In this document: positions 35,070 through 43,419 of the stretch, piece by piece
How positions within the stretch are numbered: position 1 is the first letter of the stretch
Layout: each line of letters starts with the position of its first letter
Source: Sphingobacterium sp. HMA12
GTDB taxonomy: Bacteria > Bacteroidota > Bacteroidia > Sphingobacteriales > Sphingobacteriaceae
Assembly (NCBI RefSeq): GCF_002933815.1
Contig: NZ_BEYR01000001.1
Span: forward strand, 930,001-994,000
Direction of reading: 5' to 3'
Length of the DNA: 64,000 nucleotides
Notes under the pieces: generated by a model
What the model saw: the letters and a program-made list of their open reading frames with translations, nothing else
What the model was told of the DNA's origin: nothing
Database searches by the model: none
Translations under genes and position numbers: made by a program

Positions 35070-38000
35070 AACACTTAATAACTTATCTATAGGAATTGGT
35101 TTTTCACTACTTGCCCTACTGGTGAGTTCTACAGCATCTTATCTGGGGATTAAGGAACAGAATAAACACCGTCAGGAGCTGGCCGTTACCCGAAAAATAA
35201 TCAGTTTATCAAATATTATCCTTAACTCTTTGCAAGGGGCGGAAACGGGGAACAGGGGTTATTTGCTTACGGGCAAGGAGAATTACCTAGAGCCATTCAA
35301 CCAGGCTCTAGCGAGCCTGCCGGTTGAGTTGAAGGAAATAAAGGAGCTTACCAAAGCAGATCCTCAGCAGAATGTTCGTGTAGATAGTTTATTTACTGCG
35401 GCCCAGCAAAGGTTAGCGGTATTAAAGGAGTCGGTGAATGTCAAAAGGAATGGTGGGACAGTTAGTCTGGCGCAGCTGGATGAGAGCAAATCCGCCATGG
35501 ACAAGTGCCGTAGCATCATTAAGGATATTATTCATTACGAAAATGATGATATCGATCAGAAATCCACCAATTTAGATAATTCTTCTTTTATAACAACCTT
35601 ATTTATTGTGATCAGTGCATTGCTGTCACTGGTCATTACGGCATACTTTTATTTTCGGCTAAGGGCAGACTTTCTTAAACGCTTAGCACTGGAAAAGTCG
35701 CTCCGCGAGAAGGATGAAGGGATTGCACGCAGATTAAATATGGTTCAAAAGATTACTAATCGTATTGCGCTAGGGGATTATGATGTCAAAGCGGAGGATA
35801 TTGAAGAAGACGACCTTGGGGCGATAGCAAAATCCGTTAACCGGATGTCAAAAGCCTTGAAAAAATCATTTGACCAGCTCAAAGATAACGACTGGTTGCA
35901 TATGGGGTATGCGGACCTTTATACGGGATTGGTCGGTAACAAAACCGAAAGGACACTTACCACAGATTCAGTAAAGGGATTGGTCAATTATATCGGCGCT
36001 ATGACTGGAGCCATATATGTTTTTAATGAGGAAAAGCTTGAACTATCTGGTGCTTATGGATTAGAGACGAAGGTACAGCAATATTTTCTCCCAAATGAAG
36101 GCTATGTCGGACAGGTCTTTGTTGATCGGGAAACGAAAATTATAAATAATATAAACACGGATGATTATATTGTCAGTTTTGCCAGCGGAAAGGTCAATGT
36201 ACCGCACCTTATTTTTGTACCGATTGTATTGGCTGATCAGGTATTGGGTGTGCTGGAAATCGGGCACCGTCAGCCGTTTGCCGAAATTGAATCAAAATTC
36301 CTGACAGAATGTGCCAGACAACTGGGTATCGCTATCGCTTCGGCGAGGGGCCGGGCTAAAATTCAGTCACTTTTGGAAGAAACTCAAGTGCAATCTGAAG
36401 AGTTGTTGACACAGCATGCGGAGCTGGAGAATCTCAATACGGAATTGGAGGCGCAGACCTTGCGCCTGCAGTCGTCCGAGGAGGAACTTAAGGTGCAGCA
36501 TGAGGAATTGATGCAATCAAACCAAGAACTGGAAGAACGTTCAAAACTGTTGGAAGACAAAAATCTATTGATTGCCGAACGTAACCTGGAAATTCAGCAG
36601 AAAGCGGAAGAACTCGCTTTAAGTACCAAATATAAGTCGGAGTTTTTGGCAAATATGTCCCATGAGCTGCGTACACCGCTAAATTCCATCCTGCTACTTT
36701 CGCGCTTGCTATCGGAAAATAATGAACAGAATCTTAACACTGACCAGATCGAATCGGCTAAAGTGATCCAAAGTTCGGGAACGAGCTTGTTAACCTTGAT
36801 CGATGAGATATTGGATCTATCAAAGATTGAATCCGGTAAAATGACATTGGAGTATGCGACACTAAATTTAAACGATATCTCAGCAGACCTGAATAATTTG
36901 TTTCTTCCGATTGTGAATGAGAAAGGTCTGGCCTTTACAATCAAGATCGATCCCGGGGTCAATAAAAATTTTCAGGGGGATCGGCTTAGAATTGATCAGG
37001 TATTGCGAAACCTGATTTCAAATGCGGTTAAATTTACAACAGCTGGTGAAGTGAGACTGGATATTTACGCGGATAGTACCGATAAGGATAAGCTTGTTTT
37101 TGCCGTTATCGATTCGGGTATAGGGATTCCGCTGGAAAAACAGAAGATAATTTTTGAGGCTTTCCAACAGGCGGATGGTTCGACAAGACGAAAATTTGGA
37201 GGGACAGGACTAGGTTTGTCTATCAGTAGAGAGATTGCACGCTTGCTGGGCGGTGAGATCAGGCTTGAGAGTGAGGAAGGAAAGGGAAGCACGTTCTTAT
37301 TTGTTATTCCGAATCATCCGGTAGCGCCCGTGGAGCTGCGTACGAAGGAAGAGCTACTTGTGGAAGAGATCCATTCTGAAATAGAGGAGGTGCGCGAGCT
37401 TGTGGCAGATGATGTGTATAATCCTGCTACAATACGTATTCCAGAGGAGGTGCCTGATGATCGAGATAACATTATTGAAGGCGATAAGGTTATTCTGATT
37501 GTCGAAGATGATATCAATTTTGCGAAAGCATTGTTGAAATATACACACAGTCAGCACTACAAGGGTGTTGTTGTGGTACGTGGGGATCATGCCCTGCCGG
37601 CGGCCAAGAAATATCACCCACAGGCGGTTCTATTAGATATTCAGCTGCCAATCATGGATGGCTGGGCAGTGATGGATGAGTTAAAAGGGGATAAGTCTAC
37701 AAGACATATTCCGGTACATATCATGTCTTCACTTGAAGTGAAAAAAGAGAGCCTGTTGAAAGGTGCAATTGATTTTATCAATAAACCCGTCGCTTTGGAA
37801 CAGATGACATCTGTTTTTCAGAAAATCGAATCTGCTTTGAGCAGGTCTCCTAAGAAGGTGCTCATTGTTGAAGAGAATCCTAAACATGCTAGTGCATTGG
37901 CTTATTTTTTAAGTAGTTTTAATATTTCACTTGAAGTAAAAGATAATGTTGAAGATAGCATCACGGCGTTGGGAACTGCTGAGGTAGACTGCGTAATTTT

Positions 38001-38658
38001 GGATATGGGTGTTCCCGATGAAATGGGTTATAATACCCTGGAGGCCATCAAACAGCATGAGGGACTTGAAAATTTACCGATTATCATATTTACGGGTAAA
38101 AATCTATCAAAGTCAGAGGAGCTGAAGATTAAAAAATATGCAGATTCGGTAGTTGTTAAGACTGCACATTCTTATCAACGGATTTTGGATGAGGTGGGCT
38201 TATTTCTGCATTTGATCGAGATTAACAGCTCGGATGATGTACGACGAAAAAATAACGGACTTGGCGCATTAACAGATGTGTTGAAAGGAAAAAAAGTGCT
38301 GGTGGCCGATGATGACGTTCGCAATATATTCTCGATGACGAAAGCATTGGAGAAATTTCAGGTGCAGGTCATCCCAGCAATGGATGGCAAAGAGGCGCTG
38401 GACGTATTGCGCTCGGGTGAAGCGATTGATATTGTGTTGATGGATATGATGATGCCCGAAATGGATGGATATGAATCAATCAGGAATATCAGGCAAACAC
38501 CACAATTTGCGGCATTGCCGATTATTGCAGTCACCGCCAAATCAATGATTGGCGATCGCGAAAAGTGTATACAGGCCGGAGCTTCGGACTATATATCGAA
38601 ACCTGTGGATATAGACCAGCTACTGTCGTTATTACGTGTATGGTTATATGAAAATTAA
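35059..38658 (+). CDS. CHASE3-HAMP-GAF hybrid histidine kinase with three receiver domains
   Basis: 1199 residues. Transmembrane helix (about 9-30), extracytoplasmic CHASE3 domain (about 32-175, GAETGNRGYLLTGKENYLEPF split), second helix (about 178-200), HAMP (about 200-270), GAF (about 290-440), long Glu/Gln/Leu coiled coil (440-525), HisKA with H535 (MSHELRTPLN), HATPase_c to about 755, then REC1 (about 812-925), REC2 (about 933-1050) and REC3 (about 1079-1195). REC1 and REC3 have standard Asp and Lys residues. REC2 has EE in place of the usual acidic DD pair, and its conserved Lys reads VVKTA. Relays signals to the two response regulators that follow. Confidence 0.92.
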   Translation: MPNKTLNNLSIGIGFSLLALLVSSTASYLGIKEQNKHRQELAVTRKIISLSNIILNSLQGAETGNRGYLLTGKENYLEPFNQALASLPVELKEIKELTKADPQQNVRVDSLFTAAQQRLAVLKESVNVKRNGGTVSLAQLDESKSAMDKCRSIIKDIIHYENDDIDQKSTNLDNSSFITTLFIVISALLSLVITAYFYFRLRADFLKRLALEKSLREKDEGIARRLNMVQKITNRIALGDYDVKAEDIEEDDLGAIAKSVNRMSKALKKSFDQLKDNDWLHMGYADLYTGLVGNKTERTLTTDSVKGLVNYIGAMTGAIYVFNEEKLELSGAYGLETKVQQYFLPNEGYVGQVFVDRETKIINNINTDDYIVSFASGKVNVPHLIFVPIVLADQVLGVLEIGHRQPFAEIESKFLTECARQLGIAIASARGRAKIQSLLEETQVQSEELLTQHAELENLNTELEAQTLRLQSSEEELKVQHEELMQSNQELEERSKLLEDKNLLIAERNLEIQQKAEELALSTKYKSEFLANMSHELRTPLNSILLLSRLLSENNEQNLNTDQIESAKVIQSSGTSLLTLIDEILDLSKIESGKMTLEYATLNLNDISADLNNLFLPIVNEKGLAFTIKIDPGVNKNFQGDRLRIDQVLRNLISNAVKFTTAGEVRLDIYADSTDKDKLVFAVIDSGIGIPLEKQKIIFEAFQQADGSTRRKFGGTGLGLSISREIARLLGGEIRLESEEGKGSTFLFVIPNHPVAPVELRTKEELLVEEIHSEIEEVRELVADDVYNPATIRIPEEVPDDRDNIIEGDKVILIVEDDINFAKALLKYTHSQHYKGVVVVRGDHALPAAKKYHPQAVLLDIQLPIMDGWAVMDELKGDKSTRHIPVHIMSSLEVKKESLLKGAIDFINKPVALEQMTSVFQKIESALSRSPKKVLIVEENPKHASALAYFLSSFNISLEVKDNVEDSITALGTAEVDCVILDMGVPDEMGYNTLEAIKQHEGLENLPIIIFTGKNLSKSEELKIKKYADSVVVKTAHSYQRILDEVGLFLHLIEINSSDDVRRKNNGLGALTDVLKGKKVLVADDDVRNIFSMTKALEKFQVQVIPAMDGKEALDVLRSGEAIDIVLMDMMMPEMDGYESIRNIRQTPQFAALPIIAVTAKSMIGDREKCIQAGASDYISKPVDIDQLLSLLRVWLYEN

Positions 38659-38670
38659 TTAAGGCGGTTA

Positions 38671-39042
38671 ATGAATCAAAATAAAGTGATATTAATTGTA
38701 GACGATGACAACCGGAATATTTTTGCGCTCGGTTTGACCTTGAGAGCGAGAGGATGCCAGGTTGTCAGTTGTACTTTAGCGAAGGATGCAATTCAACTTT
38801 TGGAAGAGGAAAATGATATTTCATTGGTGCTAATGGATATGATGATGCCTGAGATTGATGGTTATGAAGCGATTCGTTTAATTCGGGCTTCCACAGTCAT
38901 TAAGGATGTTCCCATTATAGCTGTAACTGCCCAGGCAATGCCCGGGGATCGGGAGAAATGTCTGGCATCGGGGGCTAAGGCTTATATTTCAAAGCCGATT
39001 GATGTTGATTTGCTGTTGACCGAAATAGAACGATTGATATAG
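38671..39042 (+). CDS. Single-domain response regulator
   Basis: 123 residues, one receiver domain: VDDDNRNIF, phosphoacceptor in MDMMMPEIDGYEAI, Thr in AVTAQAMPGDREKC and Lys in YISKPID. It closely resembles REC3 of the hybrid kinase encoded before it, suggesting origin by duplication or a shared phosphorelay partner. No output domain. It is 2 bases upstream of the CheR gene. Confidence 0.92.
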   Translation: MNQNKVILIVDDDNRNIFALGLTLRARGCQVVSCTLAKDAIQLLEEENDISLVLMDMMMPEIDGYEAIRLIRASTVIKDVPIIAVTAQAMPGDREKCLASGAKAYISKPIDVDLLLTEIERLI

Positions 39043-39044
39043 GG

Positions 39045-39875
39045 ATGTTAGGTCATAATATAATTAAAGATGAGGAGATCGATATTTTATTGGAAGATAT
39101 CTATCGGCGCTATGGCTACGATTTTATACAGTATAGTCGCGCATCAATCAAAAGAAGGATCAACCGGATTATGACGAATGACCGATTTGCGAGTTTTGCC
39201 GAGCTCCGATTCGCATTGAAAGACGACCCGGAGTTTCTGCAGCATTTTGTGGAGGAAATTACGGTGAATTTGACGGAGATGTTTAGGGATCCTTTATTTT
39301 TCCGGCAACTGCGCGAGGAGATCTTGCCCCAACTGGGCACTTATCCATTGATTAGAATCTGGGTGGCAGGCTGCTCCAGTGGCGAGGAGGCCTATTCGTT
39401 GGCTATTTTGCTTAAAGAGGCCAATCTCCATCATAAATCGTTAATTTATGCAACGGATATCAATCCACGTGTACTGGAAATAGCACGAAACGGTGTCTAT
39501 CCACTGAGTCAGGTCAAATCGTTTTCGGAAAACTATATCGAATCAGGAGGAAAACAGGACTTTTCGAGTTATTATACTGCAAATTACGAATGGGCAAAAT
39601 TTAATCCAGAATTGAAACAAAAAATGATTCTGTCGACCCATAATTTGGTCTCTGATACTTCTTTTAATAGTTTTCAGCTGATTTTATGCCGCAATGTGTT
39701 GATTTATTTTAATAAAGATCTGCAGGATCGTGTATTTAGATTATTTGACGCAAGTCTTGAAAATTTGGGATATTTGGCGTTAGGTAGTAAGGAAACCATA
39801 CGTTTCTCAAGCATTCAACAGAACTTCACCGCAGTAGGTGATCAAAAAATTTGGAAAAAACTTTACCCACAATAA
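39045..39875 (+). CDS. CheR-type protein-glutamate O-methyltransferase
   Basis: 276 residues. N-terminal helical domain with YGYDFIQYSRASIKRRI, then an SAM-binding domain with WVAGCSSGEEAYSLAILL and IYATDIN, and the ILCRNVLIYFNKDLQ motif. It transfers methyl groups to glutamate side chains of a signalling protein. No CheB methylesterase and no methyl-accepting chemoreceptor is found in the window, so the target may be a coiled-coil kinase here rather than a chemoreceptor. Confidence 0.9.
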   Translation: MLGHNIIKDEEIDILLEDIYRRYGYDFIQYSRASIKRRINRIMTNDRFASFAELRFALKDDPEFLQHFVEEITVNLTEMFRDPLFFRQLREEILPQLGTYPLIRIWVAGCSSGEEAYSLAILLKEANLHHKSLIYATDINPRVLEIARNGVYPLSQVKSFSENYIESGGKQDFSSYYTANYEWAKFNPELKQKMILSTHNLVSDTSFNSFQLILCRNVLIYFNKDLQDRVFRLFDASLENLGYLALGSKETIRFSSIQQNFTAVGDQKIWKKLYPQ

Positions 39876-39941
39876 GATGGTTTTATTTGGCGCGATATTC
39901 AAGCCTTAATAGATCCAGGTATGGGAGATAAACTAAGCTAT

Positions 39942-40304
39942 ATGAGCAAAAGAAAAACTGTACTGATATTTGAAGATGATACCATTATTTTGGAGGTCAT
40001 AACAGTGGTGCTGACAGATTTGGGTTTTCATGTTGAAGTCTCCGAAACATCACATGATATTATTCAAAAAGTAGAATCTACGGAACCTGACCTTATCTTG
40101 ATGGATAACTGGATTCCAAATATTGGGGGGGTAGAGGCTACCCGCCTCTTAAAAGCCGATGAAAGGTTTAAACAAATTCCGGTTATTTATGTGTCTGCCA
40201 ATAATGACATCGAATCTTTGGCTGTACGCGCTGGTGCAGATGATTTCTTATCCAAGCCCTTTGATCTAGATGATCTGGAAGATATTGTTAATAAGTATAT
40301 ATAA
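39942..40304 (+). CDS. Single-domain response regulator
   Basis: 120 residues from the ATG at 39942; an in-frame ATG at 39921 would add seven residues. Receiver domain: IFEDD, phosphoacceptor in LMDNWIPNIGG, Ser in IYVSANND, Lys in FLSKPFD. It differs clearly in sequence from the other receivers. No output domain. Last gene of the signalling array, followed by a terminator. Confidence 0.9.
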   Translation: MSKRKTVLIFEDDTIILEVITVVLTDLGFHVEVSETSHDIIQKVESTEPDLILMDNWIPNIGGVEATRLLKADERFKQIPVIYVSANNDIESLAVRAGADDFLSKPFDLDDLEDIVNKYI

Positions 40305-40353
40305 TAACTGATACTTCCCGCCAACCCTTCTGGGTCAGATACATAAAGAATGG

Positions 40354-40383
40354 AAAAAGCCTTTCATTTCTGAAAGGCTTTTT
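40354..40383. terminator. Bidirectional terminator
   Basis: A perfect 13-bp stem (AAAAAGCCTTTCA at 40354-40366, complement at 40371-40383) with a 4-nt loop. T-tracts on both strands end the response regulator unit and the convergent tRNA-Ser. Confidence 0.9.
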
Positions 40384-40386
40384 GTG

Positions 40387-40471
40387 CGGAGAGTGAGGGA
40401 TTCGAACCCCCGAACCTGTGACAGTTAACGGTTTTCAAGACCGCCGCATTCGACCACTCTGCCAACTCTCC
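40387..40471 (-). tRNA. tRNA-Ser (anticodon TGA)
   Basis: 85 nt. Acceptor stem GGAGAGT/ACTCTCC, D-arm start TGGCAGAG, anticodon loop CTTGAAA with TGA, a long variable arm typical of class II tRNAs, T-loop GGTTCGAATC. The discriminator is G and CCA is not encoded. Confidence 0.96.
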
Positions 40472-40475
40472 GCGA

Positions 40476-40506
40476 CAAAAGTACGAATTTTTGCTCTCCT
40501 GCCAAA
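40476..40506 (-). promoter_or_regulatory. Promoter of tRNA-Ser
   Basis: Minus strand TTTG (40503-40506) and TACTTTTG (40476-40483) separated by 19 bases, an exact match to the Bacteroidota TTTG-N19-TAnnTTTG consensus, four bases before the tRNA 5' end. Confidence 0.8.
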
Positions 40507-40526
40507 TTTTATTTTAGAAATAGTTC

Positions 40527-41045
40527 CTATTTAGCTTTTATAAACTGTATATCAGCACTAAATTTTACATCGTCACTTACCATAACACCACCTGTCTCCA
40601 AAGCTGCATTCCAATTAAGTCCAAATTCTGAGCGTTTGATCTTTCCTTCGACGATAAACCCAGCTTTAGTATTTCCCCAAGGGTCTTTTTGGATACCAGC
40701 AAATTCCAGATCAAAAACTACAGGCCTGGTTACATCACCGATGGTTAGATTTCCTTTAATTTGATCATTCGCTAAGCTTGTTGCCTCAAATGTTATTGTC
40801 GGATATTTTTCTACATCAAAAAAGTCAGCGCTTTTTAAATGTCCATCACGTTGCTCATTTCTGGTGTTGATGGAAGCAGTATCAATAGACACTTTTGCAA
40901 GTGCATTTTCAAAAGTATCATCTTCTGCATCAAGATCTATCTTAAAACTGTCAAAGTTTCCTTTAACATTTGTGATCATCATGTGTTTTACTTTGAATTC
41001 TATTTCGCTATGTGCAGCGTCCAATTCCCATTTTCCTTGTGCCAT
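40527..41045 (-). CDS. YceI family protein
   Basis: 172 residues, the YceI/lipocalin-like fold: WELDAAHSEIEFKVKHMMITNVKG, SADFFDVEKYPTITFEAT, GNLTIGDVTRPVVFDLEFAG, and KRSEFGLNWN. Such proteins bind isoprenoid lipids or similar chains. No signal peptide is present, unlike many family members, so it is probably cytoplasmic. Single gene. Confidence 0.92.
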   Translation of the reverse strand: MAQGKWELDAAHSEIEFKVKHMMITNVKGNFDSFKIDLDAEDDTFENALAKVSIDTASINTRNEQRDGHLKSADFFDVEKYPTITFEATSLANDQIKGNLTIGDVTRPVVFDLEFAGIQKDPWGNTKAGFIVEGKIKRSEFGLNWNAALETGGVMVSDDVKFSADIQFIKAK

Positions 41046-41184
41046 AATTTTGTGTTTTTTCTTATTTGTTTAATAACACAAAGGTAACAGCGTTATTTAT
41101 CTTTTTGTTTGACCTAGATCAATAAAATAATCTTGTTGAAAAGCAATCAGTTATTGAAAAACCACAAAAAAAAGCAAGTGATAT

Positions 41185-41215
41185 TTTGGAATTGTTGAAC
41201 AAATGTCTACTTTTG
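41185..41215 (+). promoter_or_regulatory. Promoter of tRNA-Arg
   Basis: TTTG at 41185-41188, 19-base spacer, TACTTTTG at 41208-41215; the same two elements and spacer as the tRNA-Ser promoter. The tRNA begins 16 bases downstream. Confidence 0.8.
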
Positions 41216-41231
41216 CATTACCGAAAGCGAC

Positions 41232-41305
41232 GCGCCAATAGCTCAGCTGGATAGAGCATCGGTTTTCTAAACCGACGGTCTCAGGTTCGAATCCTGATTG
41301 GCGTA
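41232..41305 (+). tRNA. tRNA-Arg (anticodon TCT)
   Basis: 74 nt. Acceptor GCGCCAA/TTGGCGT with one G-T pair, D-arm GCTCAGCTGGATAGAGC, anticodon stem-loop with TTCTAA (TCT), T-loop GGTTCGAATCC, discriminator A. Confidence 0.95.
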
Positions 41306-41307
41306 CG

Positions 41308-41345
41308 AAAAGCCCCTTTTTTAATATAGAAGGGGCTTTTTTATT
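41308..41345 (+). terminator. tRNA-Arg terminator
   Basis: AAAAGCCCCTT (41308-41318) pairs with AAGGGGCTTTT (41330-41340), followed by more T; starts three bases after the tRNA. Confidence 0.92.
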
Positions 41346-41521
41346 ATACTGTTCTCAATTTTTCCAATCTGTTATCTAACTGCTTTACACAAAAATTTGG
41401 AGATAAAAAAGCACTTTTGCTAAAATATTCAAAGCGCTTTTCTATGTCGTTTGGTTAGCGGTAAAGAAAATTGGATTACTATTTTTAAGTCGCCAGATAA
41501 GGGAAGGCGATGGTGTTTTGA

Positions 41522-42160
41522 TCAGTAAGTCCCTTCAAGCTCTTTATAATCTTTTTCCCTACCTTGTTGGCGGTATAACTCCAAGAGTTTGTTGTAAGAG
41601 TTAATGCCTCCTGATTTATGATCATATACCGCCGATTTCCAGTATTTCTCGGCGTTTTTTAGGTCGCCAAGCCCATAATAAGCTTCACCCAATATGGCTT
41701 TGACATATACATTGTCCTTATTTTTTAGCAAAATCTGGACTGCTTCATCATACCGTTGCAATTTGACAAGGGCATTTCCTAGTGTATAAACCTGCGTGGT
41801 ATCTCCAGCGTCCACCATAGGCTTCAAATAGGTGATTACATCATTATAGGCTCCATCTCTTAAACTGAGGTTTGCAAGAGTTTCTGCAGCTTTTTTATCC
41901 CCTTTATTCAATGCCATTATATAGTATTGCTTGGCTTTTTCGGGCTGGTGGATATTGCTATATAATAATGCGAGCTTATTGATTGCTTCTATACTGCCTT
42001 CTTCGATGGCGAGTTGATAATGTTTAATTGCCTCTTCCGTTTTCCCATCGTTATTGAGGCTATCTGCTCTGTCCTCATTGGAGCTAGTACACGAAGCAAA
42101 TGTAAGAAGTAATGTTACAGAAATTAAACCCCATATACTAAAAATTGTCTGCCTATTCAT
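41522..42160 (-). CDS. TPR/Sel1-type repeat lipoprotein
   Basis: 212 residues, lipobox TFASC (Cys near 24). Five to six helical repeats of TPR/Sel1 type follow (for example KTEEAIKHYQLAIEEGS, AINKLALLYS, KAKQYYIMALNKGD). Probably a periplasmic or outer-membrane-anchored protein scaffold; partners unknown. Single gene, divergent from the alkyltransferase-like gene. Confidence 0.8.
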   Translation of the reverse strand: MNRQTIFSIWGLISVTLLLTFASCTSSNEDRADSLNNDGKTEEAIKHYQLAIEEGSIEAINKLALLYSNIHQPEKAKQYYIMALNKGDKKAAETLANLSLRDGAYNDVITYLKPMVDAGDTTQVYTLGNALVKLQRYDEAVQILLKNKDNVYVKAILGEAYYGLGDLKNAEKYWKSAVYDHKSGGINSYNKLLELYRQQGREKDYKELEGTY

Positions 42161-42475
42161 TGCTTAAAATAATATGTTGAATTAAAAATAAGGATAATAC
42201 ACTTAATAGTTCAAGCTTATTTTTACATATAGGCTATAACCTGTTATAAGTTGTTTTATCGTCATCATTTTGATTTGTATCGCTTGTATTTTCTTACAAC
42301 GTGATCGTTTATTTAACTAGTGTGTGTGAATTTTGGTTCATTGGTAATAGTCTATTATACATGATTTTTGTACCTTTAGAAAACGTTGAATTATTGTTTA
42401 TTTAGCTTATTGATGAAAGGCTTGGTCGTACTTTGCGCGTTAGCTAGATTGACTTGATGGTGTGATAACGTCGAT
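42161..42475. other. Divergent intergenic region
   Basis: 315 AT-rich bases between the TPR lipoprotein and the alkyltransferase-like gene, expected to hold both promoters. A perfect TATAAC-CT-GTTATA inverted repeat lies at 42235-42248, about 75 bases before the lipoprotein start. A TACCTTTA at 42370-42377 resembles a -7 box for the plus-strand gene. I see no gene. Confidence 0.4.
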
Positions 42476-42772
42476 ATGGATGAAATATTTAAAAAACAGG
42501 TGTACGAACTAACGAGACTGATTCCAAAGGGACGTGTTTCAACTTATGGTGCTATTGCTAAAGCTCTGGGGTATCCAAATCATGCGCGTCATGTTGGAAA
42601 AGCAATGGGCGGTTGTCCCAGAGATGTGCCAGCTCATCGGGTGATTTCCAGTGGTGGAGTCCTGTCCGTTCCGGAATTTCAGATTAAACTAGAGGGCGAA
42701 GGTATTGTGATAAATAATCTTAGGGTCAGGGATTTTAAGAATCTATTCTGGAATCCGATGAATGAACTTTAA
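42476..42772 (+). CDS. Alkyltransferase-like protein (MGMT family, no active-site Cys)
   Basis: 98 residues forming only the DNA-binding domain of O6-alkylguanine-DNA alkyltransferase. The helix-turn-helix (GRVSTYGAIAKALGY) with Tyr24 and the HARHVGKAM helix with Arg38 are kept. In place of the PCHRV active site it has P52-A53-H-R-V, so it cannot accept an alkyl group. Most alkyltransferase-like proteins have Trp at this position; Ala is a rarer form. They bind alkylated bases and recruit nucleotide excision repair. The DUF1697 gene begins 11 bases later. Confidence 0.88.
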   Translation: MDEIFKKQVYELTRLIPKGRVSTYGAIAKALGYPNHARHVGKAMGGCPRDVPAHRVISSGGVLSVPEFQIKLEGEGIVINNLRVRDFKNLFWNPMNEL

Positions 42773-42783
42773 AAATTGACAAA

Positions 42784-43314
42784 ATGATAAAGTATTGCGC
42801 ATTTCTACGGGGTGTAAATGTGAGGGGGACCAATATGAAGATGGCAGATGTATGCCAGGTATTTAGAGATAATGGTATGGATCATGTAAGTTCAGTGCTG
42901 GCTTCTGGAAATATCGTTTTTTCATCGGATAACCCTGTGGACAAACTTAAAATCGTTTTGGAAGCTGCTATGTCTAAATGTTTTTCCTACGAAGCTTTTT
43001 TGTTCATCAAATCGGAGGAAGAAATTACGCTATTTAGACGTAATATTCCTTTTGACATTCGGCCCGATTATCATATTTATGCTTTTGTAGGTTTGCCGGG
43101 AATAGAACAAGTACTCCTGCATGAATTCGATAATAGTACCAAAGCAGCTGATGAAAAAGCTCAGGTGATTGACGGTGTATTTTATTGGCAGGTACCTAAA
43201 GGAAATACGCTGGATTCAACATTCGGAAAAATATTGGGTAAGAAAAACCTGAAGGATAAGTTTACCAGCCGCAATGTGAACACATTTGAGAAAATCCTGA
43301 AGCTCATGCATTAG
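42784..43314 (+). CDS. DUF1697 family protein
   Basis: 176 residues. MIKYCAFLRGVNVRGTNMKMADV at the start and VLASGNIVFSSD near 40-51 are the DUF1697 hallmarks, with the closing TSRNVNTFEKIL motif. Cytoplasmic, function unknown in the family. Probably transcribed with the alkyltransferase-like gene. Confidence 0.88.
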   Translation: MIKYCAFLRGVNVRGTNMKMADVCQVFRDNGMDHVSSVLASGNIVFSSDNPVDKLKIVLEAAMSKCFSYEAFLFIKSEEEITLFRRNIPFDIRPDYHIYAFVGLPGIEQVLLHEFDNSTKAADEKAQVIDGVFYWQVPKGNTLDSTFGKILGKKNLKDKFTSRNVNTFEKILKLMH

Positions 43315-43349
43315 GCCATTATCGCAACATTTTAAGTATGTTAGCGTCG

Positions 43350-43392
43350 AAAAAAAAGCGTACTGATTATCGAATAATAATCAGTACGCCTT
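43350..43392. terminator. Bidirectional terminator
   Basis: GCGTACTGATTAT (43358-43370) pairs with ATAATCAGTACGC (43377-43389). A run of A at 43350-43357 gives the T-tract for the minus-strand reductase; CCTTTGAT follows on the plus side. Lies between convergent genes. Confidence 0.85.
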
Positions 43393-43419
43393 TGATATTA
43401 ATACAATTTACACATTGAT

